Shown: positions 42,697 through 51,182 of the stretch, piece after piece | Position numbering within the stretch: the first letter of the stretch is position 1 | How the letters are laid out: every line of letters starts with the position of its first letter | Assembly: GCA_965243415.1 (NCBI GenBank) | Contig: OZ251549.1 | Span: 2,170,001 to 2,234,000, forward strand | Reading direction: 5' to 3' | DNA: 64,000 nucleotides | Source: G965204755 sp965243415 | GTDB taxonomy: Bacteria; Acidobacteriota; Vicinamibacteria; Marinacidobacterales; Marinacidobacteraceae | Made by a program: the position numbers and the translations under genes | The notes under the pieces: generated by a model | Databases searched by the model: none | What the model was told of the DNA's origin: nothing | Seen by the model: only the letters and a program-made list of their open reading frames with translations

Positions 42697-45620
42697 CCGC
42701 CATAGTAGGGAAGCCGGGGAAGCGGGGTCAAACGCGAACGGGGGCGGGACTCCGCGGCGCCGGGGCTGCGGCCCGGGCGGGGCGGCGCGCGGTTTCTTCC
42801 GGACTCCGGAACGCCGCTGTCGGCCCCGGTCCCGGCGCCGGCTGCGGTCGCCGCCTCGGGAACGGAGGGCCCCTCCGCCCTCCGGTCCGCGCCGGGTCCC
42901 GGGGTCGTCGGCTCGGTCCGGGGCGGAAGCGCGCCCGGCGCCGCAGCCGCGCTCCGGGGATCGCCCGGGCCACTGCCGCCGCGCTCCTGTTCGGCGCGCC
43001 GGCCGTCGCCGCCGCGCCCCCGGCGGCCGCGTCCACCGAGGAGCGCCCGCCGCCCGGCGAAGTGGAGGCGTTCATGGAGCGGGTGTTCGAGAACCGCCGG
43101 GCCGGGTGGCGGCGCCTCGGGGACTTCGACCTCCGGGAGCGGGCGACTTGGCGGGTCGGCCGCGCCGGCGAGTTGCCGGTGGCCGCGTCGGAGGTGGAAT
43201 ACCGATGGAGCGTGCGCGGGGGAGTGGCGCTGCAGACCCCGGTGGCGGCGGAGGGGCTGCCGGTCGGCGACCGCCGCCGCCGCGCCCACGAGCGGCGGTT
43301 CCGCCGGGACGAACGGCGTCGGCGCGAAGGCCGCGACAGCCGCCCGCGCCCGATCGGCCGGTCGGAGCGGGAGGCGCGCGTCGCCGCCCTCCTCGAAGCG
43401 GAGTGGGGGATCCTCGCCGGGGCCGGACGGCGGCGGCGCCTCGGCGGAGACGCGCTGCTGCTCGGCGACGACGCCGCCGCGGTGGCGCTCCACACCGGGG
43501 ATCTCCTGGACGAACTCGGGAGCGTTCGCGGGGTCGGGTTCGCGGCGGCGCTGGACCGGACCGAGGCGCTGCTGGAGATGGGGGAGCAGGGACCGCTGAC
43601 CGCCGCCGAGACCGGGCGCGCCCTCCGGGGGCCGCTCGCCGCCCTCTCCGACCATCGGGGCGAGGCCCGACCGAACGAAATGGCCCGATTCCTCGACCTG
43701 GCGTCGCGGGCGTCGCTTCTCGATCCGGGCGGCCCCGGCCCGCTCGGCGCCGGCGCTCCGGCGGGCGCCGCTTCCGCCGAGGGGGACCTGGCCCGGGTCC
43801 GGAAGGGGCTGGCTGCCGAGGCCGCGAACGGGCCGGCGGCGTCGGACCTCTTCCCCGGCCACGGGGTCCGGTTGGACCCGGACCGGGTGGAGCCCCGGTT
43901 CCTGGTGGACCACCACTACTACACCGACTGGACCTTCGAGCCGGGCCGGTTCTACCTGGCCGGCCGGGAAGCGGCGGACGGGCGCGAGGTGCTGCGGATC
44001 GAGTACTACCCGTTGCCCGAGGAGGGCGAGGAGTCGGACGAATTCGTGGACCGCGTCGTCGGGGCCACCCACCGCCGCACCCTCCACACCTTCCGGGTGG
44101 ACCCCGCCTCGCTCGAGATCGTCGAGCACCTCGTGGAGAACGGCGGACTCCCCGGGTTCCCGCTGCGGTGGCTGCTGCGGGTGGACGGCTTCCGCGCCTC
44201 GATGGCGCTGGCGCCCTTCGCCGCGGTCGGACCCTTCCGCGAGATCCGCATGCCGCAGCGGGTGGAGGTCCGCGGGAGCCTCGCCACCGGACTGGGCGAC
44301 CTCGAAGTGGTCGTGACCCGGGAGTTCTTCGACTATCGGCGGACGGAGGACGCCGGCGCGCTCCCGCCGGCCCCGGACCGTGGAGCGGGGCCGTCGCCCG
44401 CTGCGGCCGCCGGCGCCGGGTCGGGGTCGGGCGGGGCGGCGGAGGTGCGGGTCTTCGGGAACGCGGCCCTGTCGGACTCCGAGGTCCTGCGCCTCGCCGG
44501 GCTCGAACCGGGCGCGGTTCCGGCGCCGGGCAGCGAGGGCCGGATCGCCGCCCGCCTGCGCGCCTCCGGGCGGTTCGATCGCGTGGAGGTGCGCCGCCGC
44601 TTCCGGTCGCTGACGCCGGGCCGGGCGCCGACGACCGTCCTTTGGGTCGAGGAGCGGAGATCGGCGGCTCGCGGCCTTCGCCGGGGGGACTCCGGGGCGG
44701 AGTCGGGGGCGCGCTCGCCGGTTCCGGCGCCGGTCTTCTTCCCGATCCTGAACTACGCCGACGGCTACGGGGCGACCTACGGCGTCCGGCTGACGGCCCT
44801 CGACCCGGTCGGCAGCGAGAGTCGCCTGTCGCTGCCGCTCTCCTGGGGCGGGGAGCGCCGCGCCGGGCTGGAGTTCGAGTCGCGGCCGGGCGTCGGCCCG
44901 TTCTCCTTCCTTCGCGCCGGGGTGTCGCTGTCCGACCGGGAGAACCCGCACTACGGCGCGCGGGACCGGAGGAGGACCCTCGCTGTCGGAGCGGAGCGCC
45001 GGATCGGGGAGCGGGGCAAGATCACCGCCGGGGCGGCCTGGAGCCGGGTGCGGTTCGGCGATCGCGGCGAACGCCTCGGCGCGTACCGCCTGGAGTGGGA
45101 ACACGACTCCCGCAGCGACCGGCTGTTTCCGCGCCGCGGGGGGTTCGTCCGCGCCGGCTGGCAGGTCCTCCGGCCCGGAGGCGGCCCCGCGGTCCTGCGG
45201 CCGCGCTTCGAGGTTCGGGGGTTCGTCGGCCTGTTCGGTCGCTCGGTGCTCGCGGCGCGGGCCCGCTACGAGGGCGCGAGCGCTCCGTTGCCTCCCTACG
45301 CGCGTCCGCTCCTCGGCGGCGTGGAATCGGTGCGCGGCCACCGGGTGGGCGCGGCGGCCGGCGACCGGCTGGCGGCGGGTTCGGTCGAGTGGCGCGCCCC
45401 GCTGAACGACCCGCTCGATCCCCGCAAGTGGGGCGTGCGGCTCTTCTACGACCTGGGCGCGGTCACCGCTGCCGGAGAGGAATGGCGCCGGGCGCCGCTG
45501 CGGCGCGGGTTGGGCGCCGGCGTCTTCCTGCGCGCCCCGTTCCTGACCCTGCTGCTCGATGTGGCGGGCGACCTCGAGGGCGGAGGCCGGGTGCACCTTT
45601 CGACCACGGCCCGGTTCTGA
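42660..45620 (+). CDS. Omp85/BamA-like outer-membrane beta-barrel protein (start uncertain)
   Basis: A signal-like stretch (ATAAALLFGAPAVAAAPPAA, near 42975-43035) is followed by an N-terminal domain of unknown type. Then come a POTRA-like domain (EVRVFGNAALSDSEVLRLAG, about 44440-44655) and a bacterial surface-antigen beta-barrel ending in the beta-signal pattern GRVHLSTTARF with C-terminal Phe. It inserts in the outer membrane and may export or assemble substrates. No ATG, GTG or TTG in this frame exists between 42663 and 43061. GTG 42660 is the only upstream start that keeps the signal; GTG 43062 or ATG 43074 would lose it. The 3' end is copied seven times downstream. Confidence 0.75.
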   Translation: MARIRFGARPIPPAIVGKPGKRGQTRTGAGLRGAGAAARAGRRAVSSGLRNAAVGPGPGAGCGRRLGNGGPLRPPVRAGSRGRRLGPGRKRARRRSRAPGIARATAAALLFGAPAVAAAPPAAASTEERPPPGEVEAFMERVFENRRAGWRRLGDFDLRERATWRVGRAGELPVAASEVEYRWSVRGGVALQTPVAAEGLPVGDRRRRAHERRFRRDERRRREGRDSRPRPIGRSEREARVAALLEAEWGILAGAGRRRRLGGDALLLGDDAAAVALHTGDLLDELGSVRGVGFAAALDRTEALLEMGEQGPLTAAETGRALRGPLAALSDHRGEARPNEMARFLDLASRASLLDPGGPGPLGAGAPAGAASAEGDLARVRKGLAAEAANGPAASDLFPGHGVRLDPDRVEPRFLVDHHYYTDWTFEPGRFYLAGREAADGREVLRIEYYPLPEEGEESDEFVDRVVGATHRRTLHTFRVDPASLEIVEHLVENGGLPGFPLRWLLRVDGFRASMALAPFAAVGPFREIRMPQRVEVRGSLATGLGDLEVVVTREFFDYRRTEDAGALPPAPDRGAGPSPAAAAGAGSGSGGAAEVRVFGNAALSDSEVLRLAGLEPGAVPAPGSEGRIAARLRASGRFDRVEVRRRFRSLTPGRAPTTVLWVEERRSAARGLRRGDSGAESGARSPVPAPVFFPILNYADGYGATYGVRLTALDPVGSESRLSLPLSWGGERRAGLEFESRPGVGPFSFLRAGVSLSDRENPHYGARDRRRTLAVGAERRIGERGKITAGAAWSRVRFGDRGERLGAYRLEWEHDSRSDRLFPRRGGFVRAGWQVLRPGGGPAVLRPRFEVRGFVGLFGRSVLAARARYEGASAPLPPYARPLLGGVESVRGHRVGAAAGDRLAAGSVEWRAPLNDPLDPRKWGVRLFYDLGAVTAAGEEWRRAPLRRGLGAGVFLRAPFLTLLLDVAGDLEGGGRVHLSTTARF

Positions 45621-46880
45621 GGCTTCCGGCGCTTCGGGGCGGCGGCTACCGCCGCGGAGGAGTGGCGCCGGGCGTCGCTGCGGCGCGGGCCGGCCACCGG
45701 GGCGTTCCCGCGCGCGGCCGTTCCTGACCCTGCTGTCCTGGCCCTTCTGCTGGATGCGGCGAGCGATCTCGAAGGGCGCGACCCCGGGGGCTTCTTTCGA
45801 CCGCGGTCCGGGCCTGAGGCCTCCGGCGCTTCGGGGCGGCGACTACCGCCGGGGAGGAGTAGCGCCGGGCGTCGTTGCGGCGCGGGCCGGGCGCCGGGGC
45901 GTTCCCGCGCGCGGCCGTTCCTTGACCCTGCTGTCCTGGCCCTTCTGCTGGATGCGGCGAGCGATCTCGAAGGGCGCGACCCCGGGGGCTTCTTTCGACC
46001 GCGGTCCGGGCCTGAGGCTTCCGGCGCTTCGGGGCGGCGGCTACCGCCGGGGAGGAGTGGCGCCGGGCGTCGCTGCGGCGCGGGCCGGGCGCCGGGGCGT
46101 TCCCGCGCGCGGCCGTTCCTTGACCCTGCTGTCCTGGCCCTGCTGCTGGAAGCGGCGAGCGATCTCGAAGGGCGGGACCCGGGGGCTTCTTTCGACCGCG
46201 GCCCGGTTCTGAGGCCTCCGGCGCTTCGGGGCGGTGGCCGCCGCCGGGGAGGAAGGACGCCGCGGGACTCCGCCGGCGTGGGTCGGGGGCCGGCCTGTCG
46301 TTGCGCGCCCCCGTTCCTGACCCTGCTGCTCGATGTGGCCAGTGATATCGAGGGCGAGGGCCGGGTGCACCTCTCGACGACTGCCCGGTTTCGGAGGCTT
46401 CCCGCACGTCGGGGCGGTGGCTGCCGCCGGGGAGGTGTGGCGCCGGGCGCCTTGGGCGGCGCGAGATCCCGTGCGCCCCGTTCCTGACCCTGCTGCTGGA
46501 TGTGGCGAGCGATCTCGAAGGGCGGGGGCGGGTGCCTCTCTCGACCACGGCGCGGGTTCCGAGACTTCCGGCGCTTCGGGGCGGTGGCGGCCGCCGGGGA
46601 GGAGTGGCGCCGGGCGCCGTTGTGACGCGGGTTGGGCGCACCCGTTCCTGACCTTGCTGCTCGATGTGGCCGGTGACCTCGAGGGCGGGAGCGGGTGCCT
46701 CTCTGGACCACTGCGCGAGTTCCGAGACTTCCGGCGCTTCGGGGCGGTGGCTGCCGCCGGGGAGGAGTGGCGCCGGGCGCCGTTGTGGCGCGGGCTGGGC
46801 GCCCCCGTTCCTGACCCTGCTGCTCGATGTGGCCAGTGATATCGAGGGCGGGGGCCGGGCGCCTCTCTCGACGACCGCCC
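45621..46880 (+). repeat. Seven decaying tandem copies of the 3' end of the Omp85 gene
   Basis: The anchor TTCCTGACCCTGCTG, at 45540 in the gene, recurs (with T insertions in some) at 45721, 45918, 46116, 46314, 46481, 46645 and 46808; spacings are 181, 197, 198, 198, 167, 164 and 163 bp. Each unit runs from the codons for GAVTAAGEEWRRAP to the barrel's end and stop. Copies 1-3 form one subfamily (TGCTGTCCTGGCCCT insert) and copies 4-7 another closer to the gene. Units are not multiples of three overall and frames are broken, so they are not coding as they stand. Confidence 0.92.
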
Positions 46881-46881
46881 G

Positions 46882-46900
46882 TTTCGGAGATTCTCCGAAA
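46882..46900. promoter_or_regulatory. Perfect 9+1+9 palindrome between convergent genes
   Basis: TTTCGGAGA (46882-46890), one T, TCTCCGAAA (46892-46900). It lies at the end of the repeat array and 27 bp from the stop of the minus-strand membrane protein gene. The near-zero loop argues against a simple hairpin terminator but fits a dyad protein-binding site or the middle of a bidirectional terminator. Confidence 0.35.
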
Positions 46901-46926
46901 TCCCGGCAGGGAGGCCGCCGGGGGGC

Positions 46927-48051
46927 TCAGGGGTTCGGGTTCGAGGCCGCCGGTGCGTTCGCCCCGAGGCGCAGGCTGCGCCAGGCGGTGGGCAGGAAGG
47001 GGGCGGCGAGCGCCGCGTTCGTCACCAGGAAAGTCAGGTGGGCGGCGAGGCTGTACGCCGCCAGACCCGGTTCGCCCCCCGGGGAGGCGGCCGCGGTTCC
47101 GGCGTGGAAGTAGAACCAGGCCACCTGGCTGGTGCCGATCCGCCCCACCGAGATGGGGAGCGCCCCGGCGAGGAAGATGATCGGCAGGGTGGCGAGGAGC
47201 GCGGGGACCGGAATCCCCACTCCGAACGCCTGGAGGGCGAAGTGGTGGCCGACCGCGGCAGTGAGCAGCGGGGGCGCCTTCCAGGCGAGAACCCCCAGGT
47301 AGCGCCGCAGGCCGGCGCGCTCGAAGGAGCGCAGGATCCGCCAGCGGGGCGGGCCGACGCCGGCGCCGCCCAGCCGGAGGCGTCCGCGCAGGAAGACCGC
47401 GAGCAGGGAGAGACCGGCGATCCCGATGGCGGCGACTGCCGGGAGTCGTTCCGGGGCGGCGCTGCCGACGGCGACGGCGCCCGCCCCGGCCCATACCAGC
47501 AGGTGCAGCCGATGGCCGAGGTCGAGGAACAGGATGGTGCCGGCGCACTCGAGGTAGCCCGAGTCCCGGCGGCCGCCGGCGACGGTGAACCGCCGGCCGA
47601 ACACCCCGAGGAGCGCCGCCTGCGAGGCGCGGCCGTTCCAGAGGCTCACCAGGTAGTCCACGGCGCGCACCGAGAGCGCCGCCCGGAGCGTGAGCCGGGG
47701 CGGGTGGAACCAGCCGAGCACCGCCCGCAGGAGCCCGGCGTCGAACGCCACATAGAGGGCCGAGACCGGGAGCAGGGCGCCGAGGAAGAGCGGGAGGTCC
47801 GCCTTGGCGAAGGCGGCGAGGAACTCGTCCGGGCGCACCCGGCGGAGGAGCAGGGTGAGGATGGCGGCGGTTCCGACGAACGGGAGGGCGGCGAAGAGCG
47901 CTCGCGCCGCCCGGGACCTGCGCCCTCGGGGCGCCGGCGCTCCGCGGTCGCCGGCGGTCGGCGGCGCCCCGGGCTGCGGGTCGGCCTCCCGGGGGGGGCC
48001 CGGCGGCGCTCGACGAACCGCGCCGGCCGGTGCTTTCCGTTCCTCGGTCAT
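46927..48051 (-). CDS. Lysylphosphatidylglycerol synthase TM-region-like (flippase-type) membrane protein
   Basis: 374 aa. After a Pro/Arg/Ala-rich cytoplasmic N-terminus (about 1-48) there are 7-8 hydrophobic segments (for example FVGTAAILTLLLRRV, LFLGALLPVSALYVAFDAGL, LLATLPIIFLAGALPISVGRIG). The conserved-type motif ALPISVGRIGTSQVAW is characteristic of the LPG_synthase_TM/UPF0104 family, which includes lipid flippases and glycan-transfer accessory proteins. There is no catalytic lysyl-transfer domain. ATG 48051; 130 bp from npdG, possibly the same transcript. Convergent with the Omp85 gene across the repeat array. Confidence 0.78.
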   Translation of the reverse strand: MTEERKAPAGAVRRAPPGPPREADPQPGAPPTAGDRGAPAPRGRRSRAARALFAALPFVGTAAILTLLLRRVRPDEFLAAFAKADLPLFLGALLPVSALYVAFDAGLLRAVLGWFHPPRLTLRAALSVRAVDYLVSLWNGRASQAALLGVFGRRFTVAGGRRDSGYLECAGTILFLDLGHRLHLLVWAGAGAVAVGSAAPERLPAVAAIGIAGLSLLAVFLRGRLRLGGAGVGPPRWRILRSFERAGLRRYLGVLAWKAPPLLTAAVGHHFALQAFGVGIPVPALLATLPIIFLAGALPISVGRIGTSQVAWFYFHAGTAAASPGGEPGLAAYSLAAHLTFLVTNAALAAPFLPTAWRSLRLGANAPAASNPNP

Positions 48052-48181
48052 CGCGATCGGGCGGGGAGCCGCGGCGCGGGCGCCCCCGCTCCTTCCGGCG
48101 CCGCCGGCAGCTCCGGTACGCCGTCCACGCCGCCCGGGCCCGGTCGCGGCGCGGGAGCCGTCGTTCCTTCCGGCGCCGGGC

Positions 48182-49240
48182 TCATCGGGGCTCGCCGGCG
48201 GGAGCGGCGACCCCCGTGATCCGGACGCCCGGATGAAGGGCCGTTCCCCGGCGGCCGAGGTCGCGCAGCAGGCCGACCGCGGCTTCCGCGGCCCGGACCC
48301 CCCGGAGCGGGCCCGCCGGGACAGCCCGGAGTCCGGTGCGCGCCGCCGCCCGCGCCGCCGCCTCCCGGTCCTCGTCCCGGTCGGCGAAGACCAGGACATC
48401 CGGAACCTCCGGCGGAACCCGGAGTTCCGGCGGCGCGGAGCCGCCCGGCGTTCCCGGGTCCGCGGCTTCCGGGTCCATCGCGGCGAGGGTTCCGGCGGCC
48501 ACGGTCTGGAACGCGGCGGCGAGGCGGACTCCCGGGATCCCGGCGGCGGCGAGGCTCCGCTCCGCTTCCTCGGCGGCGCTGGTCTCCGGGCGGGAGCCGG
48601 GCGGCCAGAGGACCGCGCAGCAGATCACCAGCCGACCCTCGAGCGCCGCGCCCAGGTCGCGCAGGAGAGCGTCCTGCGCCGCGAACGGCGCCGCCAGGAA
48701 GACCGGGTCCGCGCCGGCGACGGCCTCCTGGTTCGTCCGGCCCACGACTCGGCCGACCGATCGCCCGTCGGCCGGCCCCGCCGCGCCTCGCCCCACGGAC
48801 GGAACCCCCACCCGGAGTTGCGGCGCGTGCGCCCGCCCCGCCGCGCCTCGCCCCGGGGACGGAACCCTTGCGGTCGGCCTCCGCGATCCGGTCTCCGCCG
48901 CGCCGCGCCCCCCCGGCACGCTGCCCCCCACTGCCGCGCCGCGCTCCCCCGGCACACTGCCCCCTGGCGCCGCGTCGCGCTCCCCCGGCACGCTGCCCAC
49001 TACTGCCGTGCCGGGCTCCCCCGCCGTGCCGGGCTCCCCCGCCGCGCCGTGCCCTCCCGCCGCCGGCAACGCCGACTCGAGGCGCCGGCGGACTGCGCCG
49101 GCGGCGGCCTCCGCCCGACTCCGGGACCGGGAGCCGATCCGTACTTCCACGCCGCCGAGGGCCAGTCGGCCGGCGAGGCCGCGCCCGAAGGGTCCGGTCC
49201 CGCCGAGCACCGCCGCCGGCGCCGAAGGATCCGGGCTCAG
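48182..49240 (-). CDS. npdG: NADPH-dependent F420 reductase (NpdG-like) with large insertion
   Basis: 352 aa, versus ~210-230 for the family. N-terminal NADP motif VLGGTGPFGRGLAGRLA and VRIGSRSRSRAEAA; later FLAAPFAAQDALL, RLAAAFQTVAAGTLA, DVLVFADRDEDRE, AGPLRGVRAAE and C-terminal HPGVRITGV all match F420-dependent NADP reductases. Residues ~58-162 are an in-frame Gly/Pro/Arg/Ala low-complexity insertion built of short repeats. The start is taken as CTG 49240 because it overlaps the cofE stop (CTGA) and keeps the first strand; GTG 49210 would delete it. It transfers hydride between NADPH and F420. Confidence 0.78.
   Translation of the reverse strand: MSPDPSAPAAVLGGTGPFGRGLAGRLALGGVEVRIGSRSRSRAEAAAGAVRRRLESALPAAGGHGAAGEPGTAGEPGTAVVGSVPGERDAAPGGSVPGERGAAVGGSVPGGRGAAETGSRRPTARVPSPGRGAAGRAHAPQLRVGVPSVGRGAAGPADGRSVGRVVGRTNQEAVAGADPVFLAAPFAAQDALLRDLGAALEGRLVICCAVLWPPGSRPETSAAEEAERSLAAAGIPGVRLAAAFQTVAAGTLAAMDPEAADPGTPGGSAPPELRVPPEVPDVLVFADRDEDREAAARAAARTGLRAVPAGPLRGVRAAEAAVGLLRDLGRRGTALHPGVRITGVAAPAGEPR
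48757..49069 (-). repeat. In-frame low-complexity repeats inside npdG
   Basis: On the coding strand this region encodes about three 12-residue units of the type GSVPGERGAAVG (36 bp each), preceded by two GEPGTA units and followed by two ~20-residue units sharing VPS(P/V)GRGAAG. It interrupts the Rossmann domain between the NADP-binding strand-helix and ADPVFLAAPF. Codons remain in frame throughout. Confidence 0.8.
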
Positions 49241-50055
49241 CGGAACAGGTCTTCCCCGGCGTCCCGCAGCAGCGAGACCCCGGTGCCGGAGCCGCGCGCG
49301 TCCTCCGCCGTCGGGACCCCCCGCGCCAGCACTCCGGGAATCCGCCGGAACTTGCCCATCACCAGTCCGGCGGCGGCGGCCAATTCGTCGGCGATCGCGA
49401 TCTCGGTCGAGAGCAGTTCCCGCCCCTCCGGGTCCTTCGCGCCGCGGTAGTCGAGGAGCGCCGGCATCCCGGCGATCCCGAGGGCCACGCTGATCGCGCC
49501 CAGCCGGAAGGGGCGCCCCCAGGTGTCCGTGACCACCACCCCCAGCCGGCGGCCGGTGACCTCTTCCAGCCGGCGGCGCAGACGCTCCGCGGAGGCGTCC
49601 GGGTCCTGGGGGAGGAGCACCAGGCAGCCGGGCGGGGCGTTCGAGCGGTCCACCCCGGAGTTCGCGACGACGAACCCGTGGTGGGTCTCGGTGATGAGGA
49701 CGCTCTCGCCGGTGCGGACCATCCGCCGCGCTTCGGCGACCACCGCCTGGATCTCGCGGGGGTCGCGGTCGTTCGCCAGGGCCCAGGCGCGGGCGATCCG
49801 GCTCGGTTTCAGTTCGGCGAGCCGGACGATCTTCCCTTCCGCCTTGGAAACCACCTTCTGGCACAGGGCCAGGACATCGCCGTCCTCCGGCTCCCGGCCG
49901 GCGCGTTCCAGCGCTTCCAGCGAGTACTGCACCAGGTCGGCGCCTTCCTCCACCTCCGGGAATCCGGCGAGAGCGAACAGGCGCACCTCCGAGACCCGGT
50001 CGGAGGCGGCGGAGTCCGGGGGCCCGGAGTCGGGTGCGGTAGGAGGATCGGTCAT
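49237..50055 (-). CDS. cofE: Coenzyme F420:L-glutamate ligase (CofE/FbiB N-domain type)
   Basis: 272 aa. Features of F420-0:gamma-glutamyl ligase: GDVLALCQKVVSKAEGKIV, LITETHHGFVVANSGVDRSN, VVVTDTWGRPFRLGAISVAL and LLDYRGAKDPEGRELLSTEIA. It adds glutamates to F420-0 using GTP. The start ATG 50055 overlaps the upstream secreted-protein stop as ATGA, and its own stop overlaps npdG. The other F420 biosynthesis genes (cofC, cofD, cofGH) are not in the window. Confidence 0.9.
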   Translation of the reverse strand: MTDPPTAPDSGPPDSAASDRVSEVRLFALAGFPEVEEGADLVQYSLEALERAGREPEDGDVLALCQKVVSKAEGKIVRLAELKPSRIARAWALANDRDPREIQAVVAEARRMVRTGESVLITETHHGFVVANSGVDRSNAPPGCLVLLPQDPDASAERLRRRLEEVTGRRLGVVVTDTWGRPFRLGAISVALGIAGMPALLDYRGAKDPEGRELLSTEIAIADELAAAAGLVMGKFRRIPGVLARGVPTAEDARGSGTGVSLLRDAGEDLFR

Positions 50056-51083
50056 CGGCCGGAGGCGGTGAGGGTACGAAACCCGAGGAAGTCGTAGTGC
50101 ACCCGGCGGCGGATGCGGCGGATGAAGTACATGCGGGCGTCCACCGTCATCGTGACCCGCTGCGGCAGCCAGATCCGGCCGTCGAAGCCGCTCTCCACAT
50201 CGGCGCTGGTGCCGCGGTAGAGGCGGCCGAAGAGTCCGGCCACGAAGTTCTCCGCGCCGGTCAGCCGGGCGCGGACCCGGGCCACCTGCCGCTCGACCGG
50301 GTCCACCCAGAGTTCGCCTTCGCACTTGGAGACGACGGACAGCATCCGGCTCGGCGCCGCGTCGAACCCGGGCCGCGGCCGGAACCGGACGATCTGCATC
50401 TCCCGCCCGCGGAGCGGCGGCCCCTCCACCAGGTCGCCGTCGAACATCCCCAGTTCCATCGCGTCCCGGACGATCTCGTAGAAGAGGTCCATGCCGTTCT
50501 TCGGTTTCACCTCGTAGTCCGGGTCGTTCCGCGCCAGGGCCGCTTCGTCCTCCTGCGCTTCGCGGATCGCGTCGCGCACCGCTTTCCGGTACCTCCGCTC
50601 CTCCCGGCGGAGGTCCCGGCCTCCGATCGGCTCCCCGTCGCGCTCCAGGAGTTTCCAGAGGTGGCGGCCGGCCACCGGGGTGTACTCGTAGAGGGCGTTC
50701 GCGGTCCCGACCACCTGCCGCTCCTCGCTCAGCGACTCGGTGGTGATGAGTTGCCGGAAGGTGAGGGCGCCTTCGACGACGCGCACCGCCGGCCGGTGTT
50801 CGAGCACCGAGCGCAGCAGGGATTCGGCGGCTTCCTGCCCGCCGAGCGGTTTCGCCGGGCCCGTCCATTCCGGCAGCGGGGCCGGCGGCGTCGGCCGGGT
50901 CTCGCGGGGAACCTGCGCCGACGGATCGCCGGCGGCTGCCTCCGCGACCGGCAGGCTGAGACACAGGCCGAGAAACAGGCCGAACCGGCGCCCGGCGGGA
51001 GGGGCCGCGGCTCGCCGCGGTCGCCGCCGCCTCTCCGCGCCGCGCGGCCGCGCCCGGAGGCGGCCGGCGCAGTCGGGTTGCAT
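50052..51083 (-). CDS. Secreted protein of unknown function, upstream of cofE
   Basis: 343 aa. A very basic N-terminus, then a signal peptide (FGLFLGLCLSLPVAEAAA, about 38-55). The mature part has a helical Arg/Glu-rich section (RREERRYRKAVRDAIREAQE) and a beta-rich C-terminal half with repeated strands (ESGFDGRIWLPQRVTMTVDA then MYFIRRIRRRVHYDFLGFRT). The strand pattern recalls periplasmic lipoprotein-sorting (LolA-like) proteins, but I cannot assign a family. Coupled to cofE by ATGA, so it probably shares its transcript; a functional link to F420 is not evident. Start ATG 51083. Confidence 0.65.
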   Translation of the reverse strand: MQPDCAGRLRARPRGAERRRRPRRAAAPPAGRRFGLFLGLCLSLPVAEAAAGDPSAQVPRETRPTPPAPLPEWTGPAKPLGGQEAAESLLRSVLEHRPAVRVVEGALTFRQLITTESLSEERQVVGTANALYEYTPVAGRHLWKLLERDGEPIGGRDLRREERRYRKAVRDAIREAQEDEAALARNDPDYEVKPKNGMDLFYEIVRDAMELGMFDGDLVEGPPLRGREMQIVRFRPRPGFDAAPSRMLSVVSKCEGELWVDPVERQVARVRARLTGAENFVAGLFGRLYRGTSADVESGFDGRIWLPQRVTMTVDARMYFIRRIRRRVHYDFLGFRTLTASGR

Positions 51084-51182
51084 CGGGAACGGGTCAGCCA
51101 GAGCGGCCGCTCCCGGCGTCTCCCGGCGCGGGCCGCCGGCGAAGTGTAGGCGGGCCGGACCTCCGGTTACGGTTCCCGGCGC

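Noticed and set aside
45621..46880. Additional small genes in the repeat array
   Set aside because: The frames are fragments of the Omp85 tail in shifting phase, with no ribosome-binding sites or conserved starts.
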